This document shows, piece by piece, positions 39,758 to 47,566 of a stretch of 51,644 nt of DNA; position 1 is the first letter of the stretch, and each line of letters opens with the position of its first letter. The stretch comes from CAKSEI01 sp964403505 (GTDB lineage: Bacteria; Bacillota; Clostridia; Oscillospirales; CAG-272). Both the position numbers and the translations under genes were made by a program. The DNA is taken from contig CAYOFP010000015.1 in NCBI GenBank assembly GCA_964403505.1, forward strand, positions 1 to 51,644. The letters run 5' to 3'. The notes beneath the pieces were generated by a model, which worked only from the letters and a program-made list of their open reading frames with translations, made no database searches and had not been told where the DNA came from.

Positions 39758-39796
39758 AGGCGCTGTAAAAAACGAAAGTTTTTTTACAGCGCCTTT
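39757..39796. terminator. Bidirectional terminator (PspC / hydrolase)
   Basis: AAGGCGCTGTAAAAAA / TTTTTTTACAGCGCCTT stem with loop near CGAAAG, A-run and T-run on both sides; ends the PspC gene and the convergent MFS-hydrolase operon. Confidence 0.87.
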
Positions 39797-39797
39797 T

Positions 39798-40730
39798 TTA
39801 TGCTTGTCCCAGCGTTTTCTTCGCAAAATCGGTAAGCGCCTTTTTTACCGTCTCGGGCTGTACATAAAAGCTGATCGCATGCGGCGCATCGGGCACTGAC
39901 AAAAAGGTCTTGTCCCCCGAGGCGGCACGGTAGATCCGCTCCCCCATTTCATAGGGAACATAGGTATCCTTTTCCCCGTGGATGATCAGCTTCGGCAGGG
40001 CGCTGTTTTTCGCAGACTCGAGTGCCGATGCGCCCCGGAAGGAAAAACCGGCAAGGATGCGTGCCCACAAAGACGCCGATGCCGTCATGATCCTCGGCAG
40101 ACCCGATACCCTGTATATGATTTCATACGGCGTGGTATATCCGCAGTCGTCGATAATGCCGACGACCTCCTGCGGAAGCTCTGTGTCCGCTGCCATCATG
40201 ACGCTCGCACCGCCCATGGATATGCCGTGGAGCAATATCCCGCTCCCCGGGTATTCACGGCTCAGGTATTCGGCAAATCGGCAGATATCATATCTTTCTT
40301 TCACGCCGTAGCAGATATACTTACCTCCGCTCGAGCCGTGCGCACGGCTGTCTGCGACAAAGAGGGAATATCCGCTCTCATACCAGAACCGTGCGATAGA
40401 ACCGAAGTCCCTTACCCAGTCAGAGTGATACCCATGCACAATGAGAATGAATTTATCGCCCTTTCCATGCAAAAAAAGCCTCGCCTTAAGAACAGTGCCA
40501 TCGTCTGCCGTAATAGATATCTCCTCGCTCGGTTTTTTCATAAGCTCATCCGAATCAGTCTTACATTTATTATAACACAAACGGATGGGATTATCTTCCC
40601 TCATGCGCTCGGGATCGAAGGTGCTTTTACGTCTTCTGCAGGCAACGATAAAACCTGCGAGTCCGCAGAAAACCACCGTCAATACGATCAGAGCGACGGC
40701 GATCGCCAAAACCGCAAATACTATCTTCAC
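39798..40730 (-). CDS. Alpha/beta hydrolase, N-terminal membrane anchor
   Basis: A 310-residue protein: one N-terminal helix (about 4-30), then an alpha/beta-hydrolase fold with oxyanion motif LIVHGYHSDW, nucleophile elbow LHGISMGGAS (Ser), and acid/base region LIIHGEKDTYVPYEMG (Asp) and VPDAPHAIS (His). It resembles the YqkD/BAAT-like group of Bacillota esterases; substrate unknown. Its start overlaps the MFS stop by 4 nt, so it is translationally coupled to the transporter. Confidence 0.88.
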   Translation of the reverse strand: MKIVFAVLAIAVALIVLTVVFCGLAGFIVACRRRKSTFDPERMREDNPIRLCYNKCKTDSDELMKKPSEEISITADDGTVLKARLFLHGKGDKFILIVHGYHSDWVRDFGSIARFWYESGYSLFVADSRAHGSSGGKYICYGVKERYDICRFAEYLSREYPGSGILLHGISMGGASVMMAADTELPQEVVGIIDDCGYTTPYEIIYRVSGLPRIMTASASLWARILAGFSFRGASALESAKNSALPKLIIHGEKDTYVPYEMGERIYRAASGDKTFLSVPDAPHAISFYVQPETVKKALTDFAKKTLGQA

Positions 40731-41962
40731 CTGTCTTCACATCCTTTATCTGAAAATACCGTAAGACAGATCAGCATCACAAGCGGTATGACCGCCATGG
40801 CGAGCAGGCTGGCACGAAGCGCAGTTTTGTCTGCGGAAAGGCCGTATGCCGCACCGATTGCACATATTGTTTCATTGCTGTCCGCAAATTCCGAGACGCA
40901 TGACGTCACCACAGGGCCTATGATACATCCGATATCCCCGAATGCAGCGAGAAGGCCGTACATTCTCGCACCGCCGTTATTGCGTGCGGCGGCAAGAGAG
41001 AGCGTACCCGGCCACATGATCGAGACAGAAAGACCCGTAAGCGCACAGAAAATAAGAGATGCCGCAGCCGGCCGCAGAAGAGCCGCGCCGACATAGCATA
41101 TCACACAGAAAAGCGAGCATGCCTTGATCAGACGGGACAGATTCAGCTTCTCTCCGAATTTAGAATGGCACATACGTCCCATCCCCATAAATAAAGCAAA
41201 CATACACGGGCCGAGCAGGTCGCCCACGACCTTCGATACGCCGAGAGCCTCCTCGGCAAAAAGCGACGACCACTCGCTCATGGCGATCTCCGATGCTCCG
41301 GCGCAGGTCATGATGACCAACATCATAACGAATGCTCTCGTGAAAAGCCTGCCGCCTTTTACACTCTCTTTCTCCGCCGTGTCCGCGATATCGAGACGGG
41401 CACGGGAAAAGAGATAAAGACCGAATGCAGGAACGACCGCCCACAAAACAGGGATAAAAAACCATCGCTCATACCCGACAAGATAAAGAGCTAACGTCGT
41501 CAGAGCGACACACGTCATCTGCCCCCAGGAATAAAAGGAATGGAGCATCGTCATCTTCGTATTCTCGGGAAGGTCGGGTATCGCCTCAACGATCGGGCTG
41601 GCGAAGACCTCTATCATTCCCGCCCCGTAGGAATATATCACCACCGGGACAATAAACGATGCATATGCGCCGCCCGTTAATAAGCAAAGCAAGGGCATAA
41701 GGATAAGACCCACGGTGCAAAGCGCCTGTGCCGCCATAGCGCACCTGCGGTATCCGAACCGGATGATAAGGCGTGACGCGGTAAGGTCTGCGCACAGCTG
41801 CACCGTGAAATTGAGTGCGGCGAGGATGCCTACCTGAAGATAAGAAAAGCCGTACAGTACACGAAACAGTACAAAAAGCACAGGCGCAAGATTATTGACC
41901 AGCGCCTGGGTAAAAAAGCCCATTCGGGCAGCAAGAAGTGTTAATCGAAATTCTTTTTTCAT
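40727..41962 (-). CDS. Major facilitator superfamily transporter
   Basis: About 411 residues with some 12 hydrophobic helices in two halves. The N-terminal half starts RLTLLAARMGFFTQALVNNLAPVLFVLFRVLYGFSY and has the motif-A-like loop SRLIIRFGYRRCAM after helix 2; the second half has SKFGEKLNLSRLIK. It resembles the FucP-like sugar transporter branch in general layout, but substrate is unknown. Two ATGs stand in tandem (41965 and 41962); the -10 TATACT ends 6 nt before the second, which I prefer. No SD is present. Confidence 0.85.
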   Translation of the reverse strand: MKKEFRLTLLAARMGFFTQALVNNLAPVLFVLFRVLYGFSYLQVGILAALNFTVQLCADLTASRLIIRFGYRRCAMAAQALCTVGLILMPLLCLLTGGAYASFIVPVVIYSYGAGMIEVFASPIVEAIPDLPENTKMTMLHSFYSWGQMTCVALTTLALYLVGYERWFFIPVLWAVVPAFGLYLFSRARLDIADTAEKESVKGGRLFTRAFVMMLVIMTCAGASEIAMSEWSSLFAEEALGVSKVVGDLLGPCMFALFMGMGRMCHSKFGEKLNLSRLIKACSLFCVICYVGAALLRPAAASLIFCALTGLSVSIMWPGTLSLAAARNNGGARMYGLLAAFGDIGCIIGPVVTSCVSEFADSNETICAIGAAYGLSADKTALRASLLAMAVIPLVMLICLTVFSDKGCEDR

Positions 41963-41968
41963 CATTAC

Positions 41969-41998
41969 AGTATATTCGATAAAAGTTATTTACGTTAA
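41969..41998 (-). promoter_or_regulatory. Leaderless promoter of the MFS-hydrolase operon
   Basis: Minus strand: TTAACG (41998-41993), 18-nt spacer, TATACT (41974-41969), then GTAATG and the ATG at 41962. The -35 is weak; the position of the -10 follows the pattern of the other leaderless genes. Confidence 0.55.
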
Positions 41999-42030
41999 AA
42001 GCTCCAAAGCCATATGCTCCGGAGCTTTTT
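41997..42030 (-). terminator. Terminator of the DUF1294 gene
   Basis: AAAAGCTCC / GGAGCTTTT with a 15-nt loop just downstream of the minus-strand stop at 42033; T-rich after the stem. Confidence 0.65.
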
Positions 42031-42032
42031 TA

Positions 42033-42374
42033 TTATCCATTTCCGCTGATATCGTAAACACCTGAAATCTTCAGCGATATTGCCACAAACACAAGGCCGA
42101 CATATATCACGGCAAGCACCGGGACAATAGCACGGAATTTCGGCTTGTTTATCTTGTGCCGCAGAAAAACCATGGCAAAAAGCGCTCCGGGTGCGCCGAA
42201 AAGAAACGCCGCAGTCAGAAGATAGATTTCCTGTATCCGCCACAAGCCCCGCTGCGCACAGTATTTATCTACTGCATACAGAGCAAATGACATGAAGTTC
42301 AGCAGGAAAAATATAAGAAGGATTAGATTCTTATACGAATATAATAGTTTTAGTAAGATTAATATCTGCGACAA
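42033..42374 (-). CDS. DUF1294 small membrane protein
   Basis: A 113-residue protein with four hydrophobic segments and the DUF1294 signature YAVDKYCAQRGLWRIQEIYLLTAAFLFGAPGALFAMVFLRHKINKPKF. Function unknown. The likely start is TTG at 42374, with GGAG about 8 nt upstream; an ATG overlapping that region is out of frame. Promoter TTGAAA-N17-TATAAT at 42418-42446. Confidence 0.85.
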   Translation of the reverse strand: MSQILILLKLLYSYKNLILLIFFLLNFMSFALYAVDKYCAQRGLWRIQEIYLLTAAFLFGAPGALFAMVFLRHKINKPKFRAIVPVLAVIYVGLVFVAISLKISGVYDISGNG

Positions 42375-42417
42375 AACATTTCTCCGATTTTGTTCGACTC
42401 TTGTCTATATTTAACTC

Positions 42418-42446
42418 ATTATACAACAGTTTACATAATTTTTCAA
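42418..42446 (-). promoter_or_regulatory. Promoter of the DUF1294 gene
   Basis: Minus strand: TTGAAA (42446-42441), 17-nt spacer, TATAAT (42423-42418). Confidence 0.82.
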
Positions 42447-42493
42447 TAGATTTTCAAAAAATAATTGTATAATATAGCAAAAGTCTCCTGCCG

Positions 42494-42931
42494 TCACTTT
42501 GTACCGGTAGATCCGAAGCCGCCCGCACCCCGTTCGGTATCGGAAAGCTCGTCCGTGACGCAGAATTCCGGGGCGATATACGGTGTTATCACCATTTGCG
42601 CGATACGCTCGCCATGCTCCACCGTGCGTGTCTCGCCACTGTGATTATGCAGGGCGACCATGACCTCGCCGCGGTAGTCGCTGTCGACCACGCCGACTTT
42701 GTTTGCAGGCGCGAGCCCCTTTTTGGAGGCAAGACCGCTGCGGGCAAATATGAGCCCTGCATATCCGTCCGGTATCTCGACGGCGATCCCCGTCTTTATC
42801 AGCATGGTCTTTCCCGGCTCGATCACGGCAGTTTCGTCAAGGCAGGCGTAAAGATCCGCTCCCGCCGCACACGCAGAGCCGTAGGACGGCACCGTCGCCT
42901 TGTCCGACAGCTTTTTTATATTCATTTTCAT
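42494..42931 (-). CDS. dut: dUTP diphosphatase
   Basis: A 145-residue trimeric dUTPase that hydrolyses dUTP to dUMP, keeping uracil out of DNA and feeding dTMP synthesis. Motif 1 AGADLYAC, motif 2 ARSGLASKKG, motif 3 GVVDSDYRGEV and the C-terminal motif 5 RGAGGFGSTG are all present. It starts 1 nt after nrdG, so it is the third gene of the nrdD-nrdG-dut operon, a sensible grouping of deoxynucleotide genes. No clear terminator follows. Confidence 0.96.
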   Translation of the reverse strand: MKMNIKKLSDKATVPSYGSACAAGADLYACLDETAVIEPGKTMLIKTGIAVEIPDGYAGLIFARSGLASKKGLAPANKVGVVDSDYRGEVMVALHNHSGETRTVEHGERIAQMVITPYIAPEFCVTDELSDTERGAGGFGSTGTK

Positions 42932-42932
42932 A

Positions 42933-43457
42933 TCAATAACCTCTCAATAGGACGACCTCGCCGGTTTTCAGGGAGGCGGGCACGTCGATGATCCTCTGAT
43001 TTTCGCTCCCGCGGAATTTCAGACGGATGTTTTTCTTTTCCTCGATAAATTCGCCGTCCACCAAAACGTCGATATTCTCGAGCATTTCCCTTGTAGTCGC
43101 AAATTCCGAGAGCTTTCCGTTCAGCATATCCGTATCAAACGTATAACCCGAGTACGCCCATATGTTTTTCTGCGGTAGCTCCGCCCTCACCCGTTTGAGC
43201 AAAGGGACGAGCGCCGCCTGATTCTCTGGCTCAAAGGGCTCTCCGCCAAGCAGGGTAAGACCTGCGATAAAATCCTTTGAAAGCAGGGAGATGATATAAT
43301 CCTCGGTCTCTTTCGTATACGGCTTCCCGTATGCGAAATCCCACGTCTGTGCATTAAAGCATCCCTTGCAATGATGGGTGCACCCCGAAACGAAAAGAGT
43401 TACACGCACTCCGATACCGTTTGCGATATCACAGTTTTTTATCTCTCCGTAGTTCAT
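42933..43457 (-). CDS. nrdG: Anaerobic ribonucleotide reductase activating protein
   Basis: A 174-residue radical SAM enzyme that installs the glycyl radical on NrdD. The 4Fe-4S motif CTHHCKGC is at C26, C30 and C33 (Cx3Cx2C), followed by the SAM-binding GGEPFEPEN. The opening MNYGEIKNCDIANGIGVRVTLFVSGC is typical. Overlaps the nrdD stop by one base. Confidence 0.97.
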   Translation of the reverse strand: MNYGEIKNCDIANGIGVRVTLFVSGCTHHCKGCFNAQTWDFAYGKPYTKETEDYIISLLSKDFIAGLTLLGGEPFEPENQAALVPLLKRVRAELPQKNIWAYSGYTFDTDMLNGKLSEFATTREMLENIDVLVDGEFIEEKKNIRLKFRGSENQRIIDVPASLKTGEVVLLRGY

Positions 43458-45634
43458 TATAAGTGCATTACCCTGTCTCTTATCTCCTGGGTTCTGCCCT
43501 GATTCCAGAACTGAGAGCCGATGTAACCGCAGGTGCGGCGGGCGACATTCATCTTTGTCTGATCCTCATTGCCGCAGCAGGGGCAGCGCCAGATGAGCTT
43601 GCCGTCGATATCTTCCTTTATCTCGATCTCGCCGTCATAGCCGCACACCTGGCAGTAGTCGCTCTTTGTATTAAGCTCGGCATACATGATGTTGTCATAG
43701 ATAAACTTCATGACCTCGAGCACTGCCTCGATATTGTTCTGCATATTGGGCACCTCGACATAGCTGATCGCACCTCCGGGCGAGAGCGCCTGGAATTTCG
43801 ACTCAAACGCCAGCTTTGTGAAAGCGTCGATCTCTTCGGTGACATGGATATGATAAGAGTTTGTGATGTAATTCTTATCCGTTACGCCCTCGATTATTCC
43901 GAAGCGCTTTTGCAGTGCCTTTGCAAATTTATATGTCGTGGACTCGAGGGGGGTGCCGTACAGGCTGAAGTCCATATTTTCTTTTGCTTTCCACGCCTTG
44001 CAGGCGTCGTTCATATGCTGCATGACCTCGAGTGCAAAGGGTGTCGCCTGCGGATCGGTATGGCTTCTGCCGGTCATATACTTGACACATTCGTACAGTC
44101 CTGCATATCCGAGAGAGATCGTCGAGTATCCGCCGAAGAGCAGTTTATCGATCGTCTCACCCTTTTCAAGGCGTGCGAGAGCGCCGTACTGCCATAAGAT
44201 AGGTGCTGCGTCCGAGAGTGTTCCCATGAGTCTGTCGTGACGGCACATGAGCGCACGGTAGCACAGCTCGAGACGCTCGTCAAATATCTTCCAGAATTTA
44301 TCGACGTCGCCGCCCGAGGAAAGCGCCACATCGGGCAGGTTGATGGTTACGACGCCCTGATTGAAGCGTCCGTAGTATTTCGGCTGGCCGTTCTCATCGA
44401 CATAAGGAGTGAGGAAGCTGCGACAGCCCATGCAGGTATAGCAGTGTCCCTCTCCGTTTTTGTCTACCTTCAGCTCGAGCATCTTCTTCTCAGAAATATA
44501 GTCGGGCACCATACGCTTTGCCGTGCATTTTGCGGCAAGCTGAGTGAGGTACCAATATTCGCTGTCCTCTCTTACATTCTGCTCCTCGAGCACATAGATC
44601 AGCTTCGGGAATGCCGGCGTGATCCATACGCCCTTCTCATTCTTGACGCCCTGATATCTCTGCTTAAGCGTCTCTTCTATAATAAGTGCAAGGTCCTTTT
44701 TCTCTCTTTCGTTCCTTGCCTCTCCGAGGTACATGAACACCGTGACGAAAGGCGCCTGACCGTTCGTCGTGAGCAGCGTAACTACCTGATACTGTATCAT
44801 CTGCACGCCCTTGCGCACCTCCTCACGCAGTCTCTTCTCGACGATACGTGAGATTCTGTCCTCATCCGGCACCGTGCCGAGCTCGTCGACCTCGGCGAGC
44901 ACGCTCTGTCTGATCCGCTCACGGCTGATATTTACAAACGGAGCGAGATGGGTAAGCGATATGGACTGTCCGCCGTATTGGTTGGACGCAACCTGTGCGA
45001 TGATCTGGGTCGCGATATTGCAGGCGGTCGAGAAAGAATGCGGCTTTTCAATCAGAGTTCCCGAAATGACCGTTCCGTTCTGGAGCATATCCTCTAAGTT
45101 TACGAGGTCGCAGTTATGCATATGCTGTGCGAAGTAATCGGCATCGTGGAAGTGGATAATACCCTCCTCGTGCGCATCGACAATATCCTTCGGCAGAAGG
45201 ACTCGCTTTGTGATATCCTTTGATACCTCGCCTGCCATATAGTCACGCTGGACAGAGTTGACCTGCGGATTCTTATTGGAGTTTTCCTGCTTTACTTCCT
45301 CATTATTACACTCGATCAGGGTAAGGATCTGCTCGTCTGTCGTATTTGCTTTTCTGACGAGCGCACGGTTATAGCGGTATCTGATATACTTTCTCGCAAC
45401 CGCATAGGCCCGTGCCGCCATAAGGCCGTCCTCGACCATATCCTGTATCTCCTCGACGGAGGGCGCACGGTCGAGCCCGGCGCACTTCTCATTTACTTCA
45501 TCCCCTATTTTTTTGATATCGTCGAAGGACAGCTTGTCCTTTTCATCGACTTCATTGTTTGCCTTCACCATGGCGTTCAGAATCTTTGTAATGTCGTATA
45601 CAGCTTCCGAACCGTTTCTCTTGATAACCTTCAT
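43457..45634 (-). CDS. nrdD: Anaerobic ribonucleoside-triphosphate reductase
   Basis: A 725-residue class III reductase making dNTPs without oxygen. N-terminal ATP-cone (VIKRNGSEAVYDITKILNAM), catalytic barrel with HFHDADYFAQHMHNCDLVNL and CMGCRSFL, zinc site CQVC...CPCC near the C-terminus, and the glycyl radical loop RRTCGYIGS (about 15 residues from the end). SD AGGAGA. Upstream are two NrdR boxes 31 bp apart, so it is probably repressed by NrdR when ATP/dATP is high. First gene of nrdD-nrdG-dut. Confidence 0.98.
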   Translation of the reverse strand: MKVIKRNGSEAVYDITKILNAMVKANNEVDEKDKLSFDDIKKIGDEVNEKCAGLDRAPSVEEIQDMVEDGLMAARAYAVARKYIRYRYNRALVRKANTTDEQILTLIECNNEEVKQENSNKNPQVNSVQRDYMAGEVSKDITKRVLLPKDIVDAHEEGIIHFHDADYFAQHMHNCDLVNLEDMLQNGTVISGTLIEKPHSFSTACNIATQIIAQVASNQYGGQSISLTHLAPFVNISRERIRQSVLAEVDELGTVPDEDRISRIVEKRLREEVRKGVQMIQYQVVTLLTTNGQAPFVTVFMYLGEARNEREKKDLALIIEETLKQRYQGVKNEKGVWITPAFPKLIYVLEEQNVREDSEYWYLTQLAAKCTAKRMVPDYISEKKMLELKVDKNGEGHCYTCMGCRSFLTPYVDENGQPKYYGRFNQGVVTINLPDVALSSGGDVDKFWKIFDERLELCYRALMCRHDRLMGTLSDAAPILWQYGALARLEKGETIDKLLFGGYSTISLGYAGLYECVKYMTGRSHTDPQATPFALEVMQHMNDACKAWKAKENMDFSLYGTPLESTTYKFAKALQKRFGIIEGVTDKNYITNSYHIHVTEEIDAFTKLAFESKFQALSPGGAISYVEVPNMQNNIEAVLEVMKFIYDNIMYAELNTKSDYCQVCGYDGEIEIKEDIDGKLIWRCPCCGNEDQTKMNVARRTCGYIGSQFWNQGRTQEIRDRVMHL

Positions 45635-45682
45635 TGTTCTCTCCTAAACACAAAAAACACAAAATATGTACTGACGATGTAT

Positions 45683-45710
45683 ATTATACCACAATATATA
45701 GTTTTTGCAA
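45683..45710 (-). promoter_or_regulatory. nrdD promoter
   Basis: Minus strand: TTGCAA (45710-45705), 16-nt spacer, TATAAT (45688-45683). The spacer is exactly NrdR box 1. Confidence 0.8.
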
Positions 45711-45735
45711 GAGGAAATCACACAATATTTATTTT
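45689..45735. promoter_or_regulatory. Pair of NrdR boxes
   Basis: Box 1 (45689-45704) CCACAATATATAGTTT matches the NrdR consensus ACACAATATATAGTGT at 14 of 16; box 2 (45720-45735) ACACAATATTTATTTT at 13 of 16. Their spacing of 31 bp (three helical turns) is the established NrdR arrangement. Confidence 0.85.
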
Positions 45736-45848
45736 TTGTGAATAGTGACAGGAAATGAGATATATTTTTTGTCAATTTTCTATAAAGACTTTTATTTCCC
45801 GGAAAAATGTGGTATACTCTGTGTGATAATACTACAAGAGGAGCTTAA

Positions 45849-46577
45849 ATGTTAGAATTAGTTGGTGTTTCTTTCTCGCCTGCGGGCGCAGAGGACAAAG
45901 AAATATTAAAGGATATCAACCTGAAGATCGACGAGCGTTTCGTCGCGATCACAGGGCCGAACGGCGGCGGAAAATCCACCCTCGCAAAGCTGATCGCAGG
46001 AATCTACCTGCCGACGAAGGGCAAAATTCTCTATGACGGAACGGATATCACGAATCTGTCGGTGACCGAACGTGCAAAACTCGGCGTGAGTTTCGCCTTT
46101 CAGCAGCCCGTCCGATTCAAGGGTATTACCGTAAAGGACCTTATCACAATCGCCGCAGGAAAGAAGATCGGCGTCACCGAGGCGTGCGTGTACTTATCCG
46201 AGGTCGGTCTTTGCGCAAGGGAGTATATCAACCGTGAGATCAACGCCTCCCTGTCGGGCGGCGAGCTCAAGCGTATCGAGATCGCAACCATCCTCGCACG
46301 GGGCACGAAGCTTTCGATCTTCGACGAGCCGGAGGCGGGCATCGACCTGTGGAGCTTTAACAATCTCATTTCGGTTTTTGAAAATATGCAGAAGACCTTA
46401 GGCGGCTCGATCATCATCATCTCGCATCAGGAGAGGATACTCAATATCGCCGACAGGATCGTCGTGCTGAGCGAAGGCAGGGTCGACCGTGACGGCAGCC
46501 GCAGCGAAATTCTTCCTTATATATTAAAGGGCGAGGGCTCTGCCTGCAGTACCCTCACAGACAAGGTGGTGAAATGA
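45849..46577 (+). CDS. sufC: SufC-like ABC ATPase of a minimal SUF system
   Basis: A 242-residue ABC-type ATPase without membrane partner. Walker A GPNGGGKST at about 37-45, signature LSGGELKRIEIATIL and Walker B LSIFDEPEAGID match SufC rather than transport ATPases. It should drive the scaffold SufBD during Fe-S cluster assembly. Its stop overlaps the SufBD start (ATGATG), so both are coupled. SD GAGGAG; -10 TATACT about 20-25 nt upstream. No sufS, sufU or second sufB/D gene follows. Confidence 0.88.
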   Translation: MLELVGVSFSPAGAEDKEILKDINLKIDERFVAITGPNGGGKSTLAKLIAGIYLPTKGKILYDGTDITNLSVTERAKLGVSFAFQQPVRFKGITVKDLITIAAGKKIGVTEACVYLSEVGLCAREYINREINASLSGGELKRIEIATILARGTKLSIFDEPEAGIDLWSFNNLISVFENMQKTLGGSIIIISHQERILNIADRIVVLSEGRVDRDGSRSEILPYILKGEGSACSTLTDKVVK

Positions 46578-47494
46578 TGGACGCAATACAGAAGTCGCTT
46601 CTTGAAGCAGTTTCGGGACTGCACGAGGTGCCGGAGGGAGCGTATAACATCCGCTCCAACGGAAAGCTCGATTCACGCAAGACCACGGAGAATATCGATA
46701 TCGTAACAAAAGAAGATAAACCCGGCATCGATATCATCATAAAGCCGGGCACGAAAAATGAAAGTGTCCATATCCCGGTGCTTTTGTCGGAAACGGGACT
46801 CAAGGACCTCGTCTATAATGACTTTTACGTGGGCGAGGACGCCGACGTCACCATCGTCGCAGGATGCGGCATCCACAACGGCGGCGATGCGGCGAGCGCA
46901 CACGACGGGATCCATTCCTTTCACCTCGCAAAAAATGCACGTTTAAAATACATCGAGAAGCATTACGGCGAGGGTGACGGCACGGGCAAGCGTCTCATGA
47001 ACCCGACCACGATACTCGAGCTCGGCGAGGGCGCATATATGGAGATGGAGACAGCGCAGATCAAAGGCATCGACTCCACCCTGCGCAAGACCACGGGAAC
47101 GCTCGCAAAAAATGCAAAGCTCGTCATTCACGAGAGCATCATGACCCACGGCGAGCAGACCGCCACGACCGACTTTTCGGTCGCGCTCAACGGCGAGGAC
47201 TCGAGCGCAAATGTCATATCACGCTCGGTCGCAAAAGGAAAGAGTAAACAGCTCTTCCTCTCCTGCATCGACGGCAACAACCGCTGCGCAGGTCATACCG
47301 AATGCGACGCCATCATCATGGATGAAGCATCCGTTTCCGCCGTGCCGAAAATAACCGCAAACGATACAAACGCATCCCTGATCCACGAGGCGGCAATCGG
47401 CAAGATCGCAGGCGAACAGCTCATCAAGCTGATGACCCTCGGCCTCACGGAACAGGAAGCCGAAGAGCAGATCGTCAACGGATTTTTGAAATAA
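46574..47494 (+). CDS. SufB/SufD-family scaffold of a minimal SUF system
   Basis: A 306-residue protein of the SufBD family, shorter than classical SufB (about 470) or SufD (about 420). The beta-helix core has repeats such as DADVTIVAGCGIHNGGDAAS, GEGAYMEMETAQIKGID and KGKSKQLFLSCIDGNNRCAGHTECDAIIMDEASVSAVPKI, with Cys residues that could hold a cluster. With the coupled SufC it forms the two-gene arrangement described as ancestral minimal SUF (SMS) in anaerobes. Cysteine desulfurase is not nearby. Confidence 0.87.
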   Translation: MMDAIQKSLLEAVSGLHEVPEGAYNIRSNGKLDSRKTTENIDIVTKEDKPGIDIIIKPGTKNESVHIPVLLSETGLKDLVYNDFYVGEDADVTIVAGCGIHNGGDAASAHDGIHSFHLAKNARLKYIEKHYGEGDGTGKRLMNPTTILELGEGAYMEMETAQIKGIDSTLRKTTGTLAKNAKLVIHESIMTHGEQTATTDFSVALNGEDSSANVISRSVAKGKSKQLFLSCIDGNNRCAGHTECDAIIMDEASVSAVPKITANDTNASLIHEAAIGKIAGEQLIKLMTLGLTEQEAEEQIVNGFLK

Positions 47495-47510
47495 TAGCTT
47501 TTTACGCACA

Positions 47511-47556
47511 AGTAAAGGCAACACCGCCGGATAAAACCGGCGGTGTTGCCTTTACT
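47511..47556. terminator. Bidirectional terminator with 20-bp perfect stem
   Basis: AGTAAAGGCAACACCGCCGG (47511-47530) and its exact complement at 47537-47556, loop ATAAAA. The inner 14 nt AAAGGCAACACCGC equal the end of the 78-bp element at 5166-5243, and TA occurs at both borders, so it may have arisen from that element and been kept as a terminator. Confidence 0.82.
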
Positions 47557-47566
47557 ATATTTTTCC

